Assembly (NCBI GenBank): GCA_947561585.1
Contig: CANNZV010001447.1
Coordinates: 1 to 64,000, forward strand
Direction of reading: 5' to 3'
Origin: Caprella mutica
Lineage: Eukaryota; Arthropoda; Malacostraca; Amphipoda; Caprellidae
DNA length: 64,000 nucleotides
How positions within the stretch are numbered: the first letter of the stretch is position 1; every line of letters begins with the position of its first letter. The notes beneath the pieces are model-generated. The model searched no databases, had not been told where the DNA came from, and saw nothing but the letters and a program-made list of their open reading frames with translations. Shown one piece after another: positions 12,743 to 25,400 of the stretch. Both the position numbers and the translations under genes were made by a program.

Positions 12743-12860
12743 GGGTAAAATCTGAGTTATGAAACGGTTCCGCATTTTCGACCATATAAGTAGACAGTAT
12801 ATAATTATTAAAAACTAATAATCGAAAGTGTTTAACCGTTCAATAACTCAGAACATACCC
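12743..12860. mobile_element. MITE family M1 copy (minimal)
   Basis: 118 bp between TA dinucleotides (12741-12742, 12861-12862). It consists of little more than the two inverted ends with a TAATTATTAAAAACTAAT loop. Confidence 0.8.
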
Positions 12861-12975
12861 TATGTAAAAGAGTCACTATACAACTAATTATAAACAAATG
12901 TTCAATAATTTTTTCTCTTAAAATATAAAAACGATATAAATTGACGCTTCTTTATTTATTTAACTTATAAGCTAA

Positions 12976-13838
12976 TTTATAACTCATCAATTCAACATTT
13001 TCCTAATCAATTCAACATTTCCCTAGTCAATTCAACATTTTCCTAATCAATTCAAAAAATTCCTAATCAATTCAACATATTCCTAATTAATTCAACATAT
13101 TCCTAATTAATTCAACATTTCCCTAATTAATTCAACATTTCCCCAGTGAATTCAACATTTCCTCAGTGAATTCAACATTTCCCCAGTGAATTCAACATTT
13201 CCCCAGTGAATTCTACATTTCCCTAGTCAATTGAACATAATTCAACATTTCCCTAGTCAATTCAACATATTCCTAATCAATTCAACATTTTCCTAATAAA
13301 TTCAACATTTTTCTAGTCAATTCAACATATTCCTAATTAATTCAACATTTCCCTAGTCAATTCAACATATTCCTAGTCAATTCAACATTTTCCTAATCAA
13401 TTCAACATTTCCCTGGTCAATTCAACATTTTCCTAATCAATTGAAAAAATTCCTAATCAATTCAACATATTCCTAATTAATTCAACATTTTCCTAATAAA
13501 TTCAACATTTTCCTAATAAATTCAACATTTCCCTAGTCAGTTCAACATTTCCCTAGTCAATTGAACATAATTCAACATTTCCCTAGTCAATTCAACATAT
13601 TCCTAATCAATTCAACATTTTCCTAATAAATTCAACATTTTCCTAATAAATTCAACATTTCCCTAATTAATTCAACATTTCCCCAGTCAATTCAACATAT
13701 TCCTAATCAATTCAACATTTCCCTAATAAATTCAACATTTCCCTAGTCAATTCAACATATTCCTAATCAATTCAACATTTTCCTAATAAATTCAACATTT
13801 CCCTAGTCAAGTCAACATATTCCTAATCAATTCAACAT
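12976..13838. repeat. Minisatellite, ~20-bp unit, about 43 copies
   Basis: Unit TTCAACATTTCCCTAGTCAA with many single-base variants (TCCTAATC, CCCCAGTG). Higher-order blocks recur, for example the TTGAACATAATTCAACATT insertion at about 13230 and 13560, showing that multi-unit segments duplicated. Confidence 0.95.
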
Positions 13839-13902
13839 ATTGCACATATAAGTGGCCTAAGGTCTATTGAAAGTAACATTACTGGTTAAGTTAACATATT
13901 GA

Positions 13903-13984
13903 CTACCGTGTGGTAAAAATATGTACCACAATACTAATCAATTCAACATATTGGTATTGTGGTACACATATATACCACACGGTA
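13903..13984. repeat. Inverted repeat (30-bp arms)
   Basis: ACCGTGTGGTA...TGTGGTAC on the left is mirrored at 13955-13984 around a ~22-bp spacer that is itself a unit of the neighbouring minisatellite. It could form a cruciform and is probably a small foldback element. Confidence 0.7.
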
Positions 13985-14061
13985 CAAGTGGTTATTACAA
14001 GTAGTTAGGTATGTACTCATGTATACCAAACCGTAGTCAAGGTGTAAAAAGAGTCTATATA

Positions 14062-14262
14062 CCAGCAGATAAAACGCTGCGTTCTCACCGCCCAATTTAC
14101 GCCTCCACAGTTAGTCACGGTTAAATAAATGACAGGCGGTAAAAACGCTAGGCGGTAGAAACGCTAGTGTAAACTGTAAATTTGCTTTCCATTCATTTAA
14201 CCGTGATTAATTGAAGAGACGTGAACTCGGCGGTGAAAACGCGACGTTTTATCCGCTACTAG
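14062..14262. mobile_element. MITE-like inverted-repeat element
   Basis: About 200 bp with ~70-bp imperfect inverted ends: AGCAGATAAAACG...CACCGCC on the left, and GGCGGTGAAAACGCGACG with TTTTATCCGCT on the right. AGTCACGGTTAAAT is mirrored near the middle. Family and target duplication not determined. Confidence 0.7.
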
Positions 14263-14518
14263 CTATAGAATATGCCTTTAACAGTTAATAAATATACAAA
14301 GGGTTAAAATAGGAAGGTTATGACATCTTCGACATTTGTATTAGAGTTATAATAGTGTGACTTTGTAATATTCAAAATGGCGGTCATCAAATAAATCTAT
14401 TAATAGAAAAAGAAACTTTAATTTAAAAGCATAACTAAAAATTACGACTTTTTTAGCTAAAAAAACTACCGTCGGTTTACTGTAAAAATGACATAGTGAA
14501 CCCTAGATACTGAACATT

Positions 14519-14748
14519 AATGGTATCCTTGATACAGAATAGTAATGGTATCCTAGATACAGAACAGAATAGTAATGGTATCCTTGATACAGAATAGTAA
14601 TGGTATCCTAGATACAGAACAGAATAGTAATGGTATCTAGATACAGAACAGAATAGTAATGGTATCCTTGATACAGAATAATATGGTATCCTAGATACAG
14701 AATAATATGGTATCCTAGATACAGAATAATATGGTATCCTAGATACAA
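14519..14748. repeat. GTATC-N3-GATAC array
   Basis: Nine copies of GGTATCCTAGATACAGAAYA-like units, with spacers CTT and CTA alternating in the first part and CTA only at the end. One copy has lost part of the spacer (GTATCTAGATAC). Confidence 0.95.
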
Positions 14749-14922
14749 TCTCAATTTAAGTATTGAAGCGAGACAAAAAACTTAAAAAACTTAAGTTTTA
14801 ATTATTAAACTGAGCAAAAGGAGGGAATTTTATGATAGCACCAGACTTACGCTTCATTTTCCTCTTAAAAGGAGAGTAAAGGTAAAAATAATATCTTACT
14901 TTAAAATTAAATTAGTGAGATA

Positions 14923-15153
14923 GGGCAAAGGAACAATTACCAGATGTGAATTAAAAAATGAATATCTTAATAGGTTATAAAAAATAAATAAATTCATTGT
15001 GGAGAGAACAAAAAAAAAAAAAAATTAATTTTTATTTTTATTCTCTCCACAATGAATATTTTTCTAATTTTTCGATGTATATTTTTAATAAATGAACCTA
15101 TTGAATTATCCAAATTTTTATTTAATTCGTATATGGTAATTGATGCTTTGCCC
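14923..15153. mobile_element. MITE family M3, complete copy
   Basis: 231 bp between TA dinucleotides (14921-14922, 15154-15155). The ends are GGGCAAAG...CAATTACCAGATG and its complement. A central near-perfect hairpin (ATTCATTGTGGAGAGAAC and its complement) flanks an A-run. Right halves of the same family are at about 24420-24530 and 45900-46016. Confidence 0.85.
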
Positions 15154-15724
15154 TAATGTAAATAATAAAATTAAAACTGCATTTACTGATATACAGTAAT
15201 TGATATAGAAGTATCCTTAACTGCAATGTATTTACATAGGAATGATATCAAAGAACTAAAGCAATAGTTTGATAGTTTCAAGTTTCCATCGAAATCTCAC
15301 CCTTAATCTAATCTGTGCATCTGGCAACTCGTAACTCTCTGGGTGAGTTGCCAAGCAGTGTATATAAATAATTTTAAAATGAATAACGGAACTAGTATTA
15401 TAAAATATCAACAAAATTCAACAGAGTAAAAACAATTGAGCACCATTAAAATAGTTAGTACCATAAGGATTGAAGGAAAATATCATCGAAATTGAGCAAT
15501 GAAAACTAAAAGTTGGATTAAAAGAGACTTCAGCGGGGAAGACCGAGGAGATAGGAGTATTGACAGCTTAATTCGTAAGCTCAACATTGGCAGTCATATA
15601 AAGGCATGCTATAAACTAATAAACTTTGCTATTTTCTTTAAGCTCAAAGATTATATTTTGGCATCATATATGTACTTTGTTTATCAAAAGGGATAACTAA
15701 TGCTTTTTATATAAACACTTCATA
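15154..15724. other. Intergenic, no gene
   Basis: A small hairpin, GGCAACTCGTAAC...GGGTGAGTTGCC, lies near 15321-15350. The 65-codon open stretch at 15499-15696 has no features of a real protein. Confidence 0.5.
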
Positions 15725-15962
15725 GGGGAAAATCAAAGTTATCGTACAGTTCAACATTTACGGACACGTGAAACAAAATTTATTTAACTGTTATTTTAAT
15801 TGGCATCCATGATACCATCAGGTATCATGGATACCAAATAAAGTAACTGTTAATACAGATATTGTGGATACCAATTAAAAGGATGGTTAAATAATAATAA
15901 TTCTATATTTTTTCGTAAGTGGCCGAAAATGTGCAACCGTCTGATAACTGGGAACTTATCCC
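15725..15962. mobile_element. MITE family M1 copy in the VKR 3' UTR
   Basis: Decayed M1 ends with a central GGTATC palindrome (CATCCATGATACCATCAGGT). It begins 13 bp beyond the VKR stop codon. The first AATAAA downstream of that stop on the minus strand lies inside it, at 15779-15784, so the element may supply the polyadenylation signal. Confidence 0.75.
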
Positions 15963-15975
15963 ACAACCTTCTTAC

Positions 15976-16480
15976 TTACAAATTGTTCATCTGAACACTC
16001 TCGCCAATTTGCTTAAGGGGACACATAGACCAATAGGCATTCTCATTCCCCCTCGTGATGACGTCAGGGTTGTACCTTCTGACGTAAGAATCGTTGGAAA
16101 GGAGTGGCTCCATGAGGGGTCCGTTACCATTACCGGACCCCTCCACTCTATGCCGATCATTCTGGACTTTCACCACGAGGTACCCGGAAGGATCGTTGGG
16201 AATTCCGTTGGCTTCAACGGGCGATGAGGACATGTTACGTTGGCGGAGACTGGCGTTGGCTGCGCCAACGACGCCAGGGTTGTTGCTCGTTCTGAGAGGC
16301 CCGGACATCTTGCGGAAGTGGGGGGTTTCGTTACCTTCAACGTGTTCCTCTACGGATGCGCTGGGCATTTCCAAGCAGGGGGAGAGGAGCCAGGGGTTAT
16401 TGGTGAGGTGGGTGATCACTTCGGAGAAAGATGGCCTTTCCTCCGGTATTTTACGCCAGCATTTCTGGAGGAATTGTTTT
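15976..16480 (-). CDS. VKR: VKR exon 20: kinase C-lobe end and cytoplasmic tail
   Basis: The acceptor CCCCCTTCAG precedes AAAACAATTCC, and the phase-2 join gives SQIKQFLQKCWRK, then IPEERPSF, the conserved CW...RP.F end of tyrosine kinases. The remaining ~145 residues form a tail rich in Ser, Asn and Gly with several Tyr (GYLVV, DSYVRRY, AYWSM) that could be phosphorylated docking sites. The stop TAA is at 15978-15976. The open frames on the plus strand here are shadows. Confidence 0.93.
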
Positions 16481-19400
16481 CTGAAGGGGGAAGAGAGGGG
16501 GGGTTGTTATTAATATATTCGAAAGATAAAACTGATAGATTGGAAATGTCAAAAGGAATAGTTATACAATAGATGGTATACTTATTTTAGTTTCAAGAAG
16601 TGCATCATGCTGCCATCTATATTTCAAAGTGTGTAGTAAAGCAAACACAGCAATTGTGTATGCATTACTATCATCACGAACCTATATGATTGTAAGTAAG
16701 TGACAGTCAAATCAGTTACCGATTTGCTCTCGTGAGCTACACACCTATTCTCCTGTTCGTAGTTATTTGAGACCTTAACTTGCGAGCGTTCTAGAGGAGA
16801 TATTATTTGTAATAACATGTGCTTGACCAATGAATATAATCTCTTTAAGTGTTAATTACTTTACCATTATTACCCTTAAATACAGTTAAGCTTGGACCAG
16901 AGGCCTGAGGTCGGAACCATAGTGGCAAGGTGGTTCTAGGGCATGGTACCATGAGTATTTAGTAGAAAGAGATTTATAAAGAGAAAGGAATCTGAAAATA
17001 CCACAAAGTAAGATCCTAATCACTTAAGAGCCCATACACTGAGACGTTATAGTGAAATAAACTAACTACGTCACAAGTGGGTACTAGGCGTTGCTCTGAT
17101 TTAACGATTTATTTTCAACATTTAATTAAAAAACCAGAGACACAAATTGCCCAAAAAACTTTGTGAATAACCAACAAGTTTAAAAGTTTCTTTTTAAAGG
17201 TTTTTCAATTAACATATATTGTTGCAGTTGCGTAACAAAGGCTAGTACCCATTTTGAAATACAGGTGGCAGCACGATGCATTTTTGAAACCGAAATTTCC
17301 GAGAGTGGTGCATCTTATTGCAGTATAACATCTTCGGTTAAACTCAGAGAGAAAGTTATTGTGGGGCCATAGAAGAATAAGAGAAGACTTCACTTAATTT
17401 TCTACTGCCCCACAAAAACTTTCTCTCAGTGTAAATCATATATGCAAAACACACATTATTGATTGATTAAAAGTTTTTGAGAGTAAATGCAAAATAACCG
17501 AAAGCAATAAGGATCTAGGAAGGATTTCAGTGTACCGTTCAGTGGCTATAGGAAAGATCTTCTTAGTGTTCTGTGTAGAGGACAGGAAGGATCGTTACAG
17601 TGTGGCAAAATGTGTAACATGTCATCACCAGTTCACACTTTAACATGATATTCTCATTATTTAGTTAATTAATTAGGGTACTTGAACCCTAAAAATATTC
17701 ACTCATCCGTTTCGTGCAAAAGAGTTTTGTACCAAGAGAGTTAATTTCTGAGACCTGATGAAGATTTACTGAACACTTTATCAGTGAAGGGTAACTTCAC
17801 TAATTTAGATAGTGGGAAAAATACACAGTAGCTGATATGACACAGTAGCTGATATGACACAGTAGCTGATATGACACAGTAGCTGATATGACACAATAGT
17901 TGATATGACACAATAGATGATATGACACAGTAGCTGATAAGACACAGTAGCTGATATGACACAGTAGCTGATATGACACAGTAGCTGATATGACACAGTA
18001 GATGACACAGCAACTACTGTGTCATATCGGCTGCTTTGTATTTTTATTCTATATATGTAAGTTACTTATTTTATTTTTTCCTTACATTTGTGACTTGACA
18101 GCGGGGGGAATAGGGATGGTATTCCCCTTCTGCACCTCCTCCACCACTTGGTTGTTGTTCAGTCCGTGGAAAGGCACGTTACCAAAGGTGATCATCTCGT
18201 AGAGCAGGACACCGTAAGACCAGAGGTCTGAGGCCGTGGTGAAGATGCCTTCGTCCAGAGATTCCGGGGCCATCCACCGCACGGGCATCAAACCTTTACG
18301 GGAAAACCTGTGAAGGAAGTAAAAACACATTTAAATATTAAAATTCAAAATAATTTAAAATATTAAAAAATTTTCTTTGGAAATTATCATTGTATTTTTG
18401 CAAAGACAATTTTTTATATAGCTAGCTAATTTGAATATTAATTACTATAAGGTTGTTTTCATAAAATAAAAATGTAGAACAGTCCGATTAACAAGGATCC
18501 TATACTCTATTTCAAAGATTACTAAAAATGAATAGAAATAGCTACTTGGCAACTAAAATCACAATAACAACGATAGAGCAATTTTCCTTAAAAGTCAGAA
18601 TGATTTTTTCAATTTGAGTTCTACTTGAAGCATCAATAAAATTTAAAAAGGAGTCCAAGTTGCTAGACTAAATAGGTTCAATTCAGTATGAAATTTCTAA
18701 AACGAACGATTCCTAATTACCTAAATATGTGAATTGCCAAAGACAATATGTGAATATCTATTCTTGACTGAGAGTTCAAATTACGAACTACATTATGATG
18801 GCTCTATCTTTCGAACTACCTCACTCAAAATACCTACTGAAACCATAATTGGACTAATCGATAATTTTAGAGTTCCAAATAGTATGGATTATAAGAAATC
18901 TTGAAGTTCTATTAAGAATAACTTTATAACAACAATTGAGCTTACCTGTAATACTCAGAGCTCTGAATTCTTCTCGCCATGCCGAAATCCCCTAACTTGA
19001 CCACCATATCAACTCCAACCAGGCAGTTCCTACAAGCCACATCCCTGTGTACGTATTTATTCTCAGCAATGTACTCTAGAGCCCTGGCAACATCTAAAGC
19101 CATCCTAGTTAGCTTCCTATTGCTCATCTCAGCGTTATCGTCCAGCAGGTTACACTTGGACACCAACTGCCTTCGGGCAAGTAGGAAGACTTTTAGGTCT
19201 CCATGGAGCATGAACTCCATCACCATCAGAATTGGCTCCTTGCTCAAACACAGTCCAAGTAACTTGATGATGTTAGGATGGTCGAAACTCTTCATCATGC
19301 TGGCTTCCTGTAGGAAATCCAGTCTGTCTTCATCAGTGGAGCCTTTGTTTAGTTTCTTGATTGCCGCGGCAGTCCAGTTGCCTGTCTGGGTTTCGATTTC

Positions 19401-22400
19401 TCCTCCGTAAACCTCTCCGAACTGTCCCTTGCCGATGGTTCTGTTCATGACGATCTTGTCCCTCTCCACTTCGCAGTCTTTCATCTGCGGCCAGTTGACG
19501 CGAGATCTTTTCACAGTGTCCAACCTGAAGAGACGGGTAAAACATTTTAAAAAGGAAAAAAAGATTAACACTATTTTTGGTTAATGAATTCACCACTTTT
19601 TCTGGAATAGACACTTTTAGTTGTAATATCCCAAATCAAATTTAAAAAAATCAAACGTCAACACATTCAAAATTACAAAAATAAATGTCAACAAAAATTT
19701 TATGACTTTAATTTTAAAAATACCATTGAAAATTAAAAAAAATAATTTTATACATTTTTAAAATTCAATTCTTATCAACTCACCTCCTCTTGAATATGAA
19801 TATGACAATGACCAATATGGCGGAAATGACACTGAATATGAAGATGATGACAATGATGGTGGCACTTTGACAAGCTATGTTGAGAGCCTCTGCGATGAAG
19901 CCCAAAGTACAGCTGTCAGATCCGTCAGAGGGGATTTCCCCCGACTCATTTAGCCACTCGATATCATTGGGGGTGTTAAGGTGCAGTCTGGCAAGAAGAG
20001 GGTAAAATGAATATGTGTGCAGTAGGGTGAGCTTCGATTAATCGCTTGATTCAACATTTTCGATCATATTAAAAATATTCATTATTGAACACATATTATA
20101 GCTATGTGGTATCCATGATACCCAGCAGGTATCATGAATACCAATGAAAATGAAAGATAAATTATAATTAGATACTTTTTATTATATGATTGTATATAAC
20201 TGTGCGATAACTCGAAACTTACTTTCTTCTATATTGAAAGGGCAATCTCAAATGTTTCTATAGATATTTTGAATTTTTTTCTAATTTCTACTCACTTCCC
20301 GCCAAGTGCACTTCCTTGCTCCGCCTCGAAGTACCCAACCTTGCGATAGGCGTTGCGAGTGCCGGACATTTTGGATATCTCCGATGAGAACTGGTACACG
20401 TTGACGACACTCTTCCGCTTGGCCGTCTGACTGAAATCTATTTGCCCGGAGACACCCGTGAAGTTTGTCTCCTTCAGTATCTCCACGAAGCGGGCGTTAG
20501 TCTCGTTACTGTGTAGGTCTGCGTAGTGGGTGAGGTTCTCCTTGAAGAGTCTGTCCAGAGCGAAGGCGTAAGTCCACATTGCGTCATAGGTGTACCCTGA
20601 AAAAAAAAATTAAAAATGTATCTATAAGGACTTTTTTACATTTGGATTTTTTTATTCGAATAATTTTAGAATAGGGAATTTGAAAAAAAAATGAATAAAA
20701 AGATTTGGGGAACTGGGAACAATTGAATTTAACAAACTCTTTTTATTGTGAAGAAAATCTAAAAAAAAAAATTATATTTAAAGTAATTCACAAAAAATGT
20801 AGCTAAATCAATTAAAAAAAATGTAAACTAATTTTTGAAATAAATGTAGCTAAATAAATTTTTTGAAAAGATTTAAATATATATTTTATTTTATTTTAAA
20901 TGTTAGGATTTTTTTTAAACAATTTGCAAATGACATGTTACCTGCGTAATCAGGAAGGTGCACATTGGGTCCACTCCTATTGTGGTAGAGTTCTTTCCAC
21001 TGCCCCACCGTTTGGTTCTCGTGGAACACTGTGTCGTCAGGAGCAAAGTAGGTGTACCCTAGTGAGAGGTGCCCGTCCAACGCCTGGCAAAACAACGAGA
21101 AATGAAGATTAATTTGTTTAAATGTTAAAAAGTATATGGTTTCGAATTATCCGACAGTTCCACATATAATTATATAAGATTACAAATTTATTATTTTACA
21201 GTTAGAGATTTTTTTTCAAAACTATGTTTAAATTAGGACTAGGGTTGTGAAAATATGCTTTTAAAATCATAGATCCTGAAAATATATAGACTGAGAGAAT
21301 TAAAGAGTATTGAATGGTTCTACACCAGCGGTACATAGTATTCGATACCATTTCATTTCGTATGTGATATTTTTGCGTTCTATGATTTTAAAAACATATT
21401 GTCACAACCCTAACTATGACCATTACAAGATAATAATAATTCAAATAATATAGTATTCACCCTAAATATATAGCTAACTTACATTCATTGTCTAAATAGA
21501 GATAATAGTTTTTTTAATTATTTAAAGAAATCCTGCTTTTAAAAAAAAGAGGGCCTTAAAAAAAAAAAAAAAAAAAAAACTAACCTCTAACAGATGTGAC
21601 GAGTTACACCTTGGTACGTAGGACCCATCAGACGAATTCACACCAGATATTATTTCGGGAGAAGCTTGCGTCTGACATTAAAAAGAAAAATATTAAAACA
21701 ATGAAAAATTACAATAATGTCAATTGAAAAAATTTGGAAGTTTAAACAATATCTATATTTCCCTACTTAAAATGAGTAAAAACAAATAATTGCTAACATA
21801 TTTTTCAATGCAATCAGCATAATCTAATCTAAATAATAATTATCATAAATAATCTAGCCAATGATTTCGTATCCAAAATACCATTTCCGTAGCCATGATA
21901 CAAACTTAAATAATTAGAAAGGCCTATTATACATTAACGTCAGAATGAATGTAATTTTAGACATCTGACAACGATGCCAATTACCTGGTAGTAATCATCA
22001 TCCATCGTCCACCAGTTATGGGAGAGCCAGTGGGGTATGAACCACACGTACCCGTACCTGGCGGTCATGTTCTGGTGGTAGGCTTCGCACATCACCCTCC
22101 TAGCGGTATTGTCGTAAAAATCACCGATGATTATGCGGTACTTTTTCTCTTTGAGTCTTTGCAGATACTGAGAAAAGAAATTAGTTAGTAATAGTACAGT
22201 CTGCCATCAAAATTGCATCATTTTCTATAAATTTCGTTTTCGTTTTCTATGAATAAGATGATATGAATACAAGCTATCTTGATTGAAAATATAATGTATT
22301 GAGGGATTATAAATATCCTATAATCTGGACTAGGCATACTTTTGTTTAGCTCGTTTTCTATGTCTTGTTCGTTTTCTATGCCTTCCTCATTTTCTTTGAG

Positions 22401-25400
22401 CCGCCTTCCACATAACAGGGGAAACTGTAACAAAATCTCACCTTCGCCATGTCACTGTCAACACTGGAGAATTTGATGTTTTCCAACGTGTTGCCCTGTG
22501 CCTGTAGTGTCTCAAGCAGCTTCGTCAGGTACTCACTGTACTTATTGCCACTCTGAGAGAGGGAAGCCACCCTCTTCCATTGCAACGCCGTCAGGAGGTT
22601 CTGGTAAACGTGCCTGAGAATGGGTAAACAGATTAAAAAACTGACAAAACTAATCAGATGAATATTGAATGCATAACATGTTTTAGAAATTTGGTCACAA
22701 TTTAATTCCTCATATCTGCTAGAATATGATTGGTAGCAAGATGAAACTGGTTTCATTTTAAATAGAAATCAAGTTTCAAGTTATAGCGATGTTTTTTTTA
22801 GGTTTATGAGATATTCAATCTAGACCTTGAATTATAAAGTATACCTACGTAAGTAACACATTAATATTTTTGAAAAAAATACGAATTGATCTAAATTCAA
22901 AAAGGAAAACCCACCTAGTAACTTATTTACATCTATAATCAATATATTGAATCAAATTCGAAATAGTTTGCAGTTTCATTAGCAGTAACTTTAGATATAA
23001 TGAATAAAGTAGTTAATACAAAAAATGATAGTGGAGTATTAATTTAATTTCCAAGTACATATAATTACCTCATTAAAATAAGAAACAGATTGCACACTGC
23101 AGTATATAAACTAGCTAAAAACAAAATTCAAAGAACTTGTAGTTAAATAAAACCCTTGCATAATTCTAAAACTATAAGTAACGTTAAAAAAGGATAAAAT
23201 ATTCTCTTCCATTCACTTCAGACAGCTTCAGGATAGAGAAAGAAATTCTTCATAAATGTTTATGATTTAATTCTATAGAGGTCTATGAAGATCCACAAAA
23301 ATATTTAATATGGAACTGTTGAATGCCAATTACTTCCTTCTTGTTCAATTGTCTACTAGCTACAGAAGACTGAGCACATGTTAATAAACATTGCATGGGT
23401 AACTGCAACACATTGCCTTTGAGTTTTTTTTTTCTATAGTTACCCATTCAAGTGTTATGCCTAGGGCAAGTTACGAGTTATCGGACGGTTCCACATTTTC
23501 GATTGTCTATAATTTGATATTTTACTAGATATCAATGAATACTTGAATCATATCGGCAGGTATATGATTAAAATTTAAATATTTTTTATATGATCAAGAA
23601 TGTGGAACTGTTCGATAACTCAGAACTTACCCTAATTCATATTGAGCTCTTTTTAATTTGATAATTCGTTATCACGGTAATGTAACTACGTCTGACAGCG
23701 TCAGTTTAATATTCGTTATCACGGTAACGTAACTACGTCTAACAGCGTCAGTTTAATATTCGTTATCACGGTAACGTAACTACGTCTAACAGCGTCAGTT
23801 TAATATCAGTTATCACTTATCACGGTAACGTAACTACGTCGAACAGCGTCAGTTTAATATTCGTTATCACGGTAACGTAACTACGTTTAACAGCGTTAAT
23901 TTATTTATACACATTTTCAATGTAAATATTCCTGCAGTCCGGTTGTTGTTAATATTTTGTTATTTGTGCGATTGTTGTAGCTTTGTTTTCTTGTCAGGGT
24001 ATAACACTTACGAGGTTTGCATGAACGATAGACTGTACAGAGTTAATTACATGGGGTAACTGAACTAAAAATATTTTTATAATTTTTGCAGTGATTTTTC
24101 TATCTAAAGTATAAATACTGATTAATTAGTATTAAAACATAAATTTACTGAAATTTACTATGAACAGAATATAAGATTGACTCTAAAGATGACTTACAGG
24201 TCAATTAGATGCATCTTTTAAGGGTAACTGTTATATTTGGTAAATGTTTCCATATAGAATTCCTATATTTAAATTTGCTGTAAGAAGCACTCAGTTCACA
24301 AAATATAAAATTACAATTACCAGAAACTAATTTCAATATGCTATTATTAAAAGAAATCATTAAAATATATTCATTGTGGGAAAACAAGAAAAAAAAAAAT
24401 TAAATGGTCATTTTTTCTAGTTCGCTCCATAACGAATATAAAATATTTTGAAGTGTTTTTTTTAATTATGACCTATTTAAATTTTCATTCGGTATTTAAT
24501 TCACATCTGGTAATTTGTACTTTACCCTATCAATATAACGAATTTTCCATTAAAAAAGAAAATGCATGAGTTTTGTCAGTTTTCTATTGATTTTATTGGA
24601 GAGTGTAGCCCATCATTTAATATACCTATCATAAATTTCATCCAAGTTCGTTGGATATTAAATAGGTTTCAGTTTATTTAATTTTCGGACTTCAATTAAG
24701 ATACAATCGAACAATTTATGCAAAAAAAGACAAGTAAGTTAATAGCATAACTTGGCAATATTTTTGTTGCAGTTACCCCTCCCATGTTCATTAATGTGCT
24801 CAGTCTACTGTAAGTAGTAGACAATTGAACAAAGTTGAGTAGGAACAAGGTGTGATTTTCTTATAAATCAATTACTTTTTGAGGTTACGGAATATGTAAC
24901 CATTTATGATATGTCTATCAGTCTAGTTATCATTTTGAATTAGTCAGAAGTTTAAACTCTCTTTATTTTTTTTCGCTTAGGAACTTGAAGGCTAATGAAA
25001 GGTAGTGAAAAATACAGCTAAGCAACATAAATTACATATTATAATAAATACTTACTACTAAATTTGAAATGATTTACAGTTTTATAACCAGTAACCTTAG
25101 TTCTAATGAATAGAGTAATAATACTAACTAATAGTATAAATAAACAGTTTATACCATAATTTAACAGGAAAAACTCACTGAAACATGAGGTTCTCGGGGA
25201 TAGTCCTGAAGAAGTATGGGTACTTGACCTCGTCGTTGAAAATGGCTCCCTCGGCGCTGTAGGAGATGATCACGGTGAAGAAGTGGTTAGCGACGCCCGC
25301 AAGAGGCTCCACCGTCTCTGAACAGGAGGGACCTGAACAAAACATGGATGGGGTATAATTAGTATTTATAAAAAAAATAGTAATGTAAGAGTAGAACGAG

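Larger units (their letters stand above)
22614..25178. other. VKR intron 11, composite repeat structure
   Basis: About 90-bp direct repeats lie near its ends (22938-23030 and 25055-25130). Between them lies an inverted-repeat pair (23335-23417 and 24752-24850; arms share TGTTCAATTGTCTACTA). That pair encloses an M1 MITE, a 48-bp array and a half M3 MITE. No coding potential. Confidence 0.65.

Noticed and set aside
15919..16572. Plus-strand ORFs of 102-139 codons
   Set aside because: Antisense shadows of VKR exon 20, which has kinase motifs and correct splice phase on the minus strand.
18979..19410. 143-codon plus-strand ORF
   Set aside because: Antisense of the VKR kinase exon 18.
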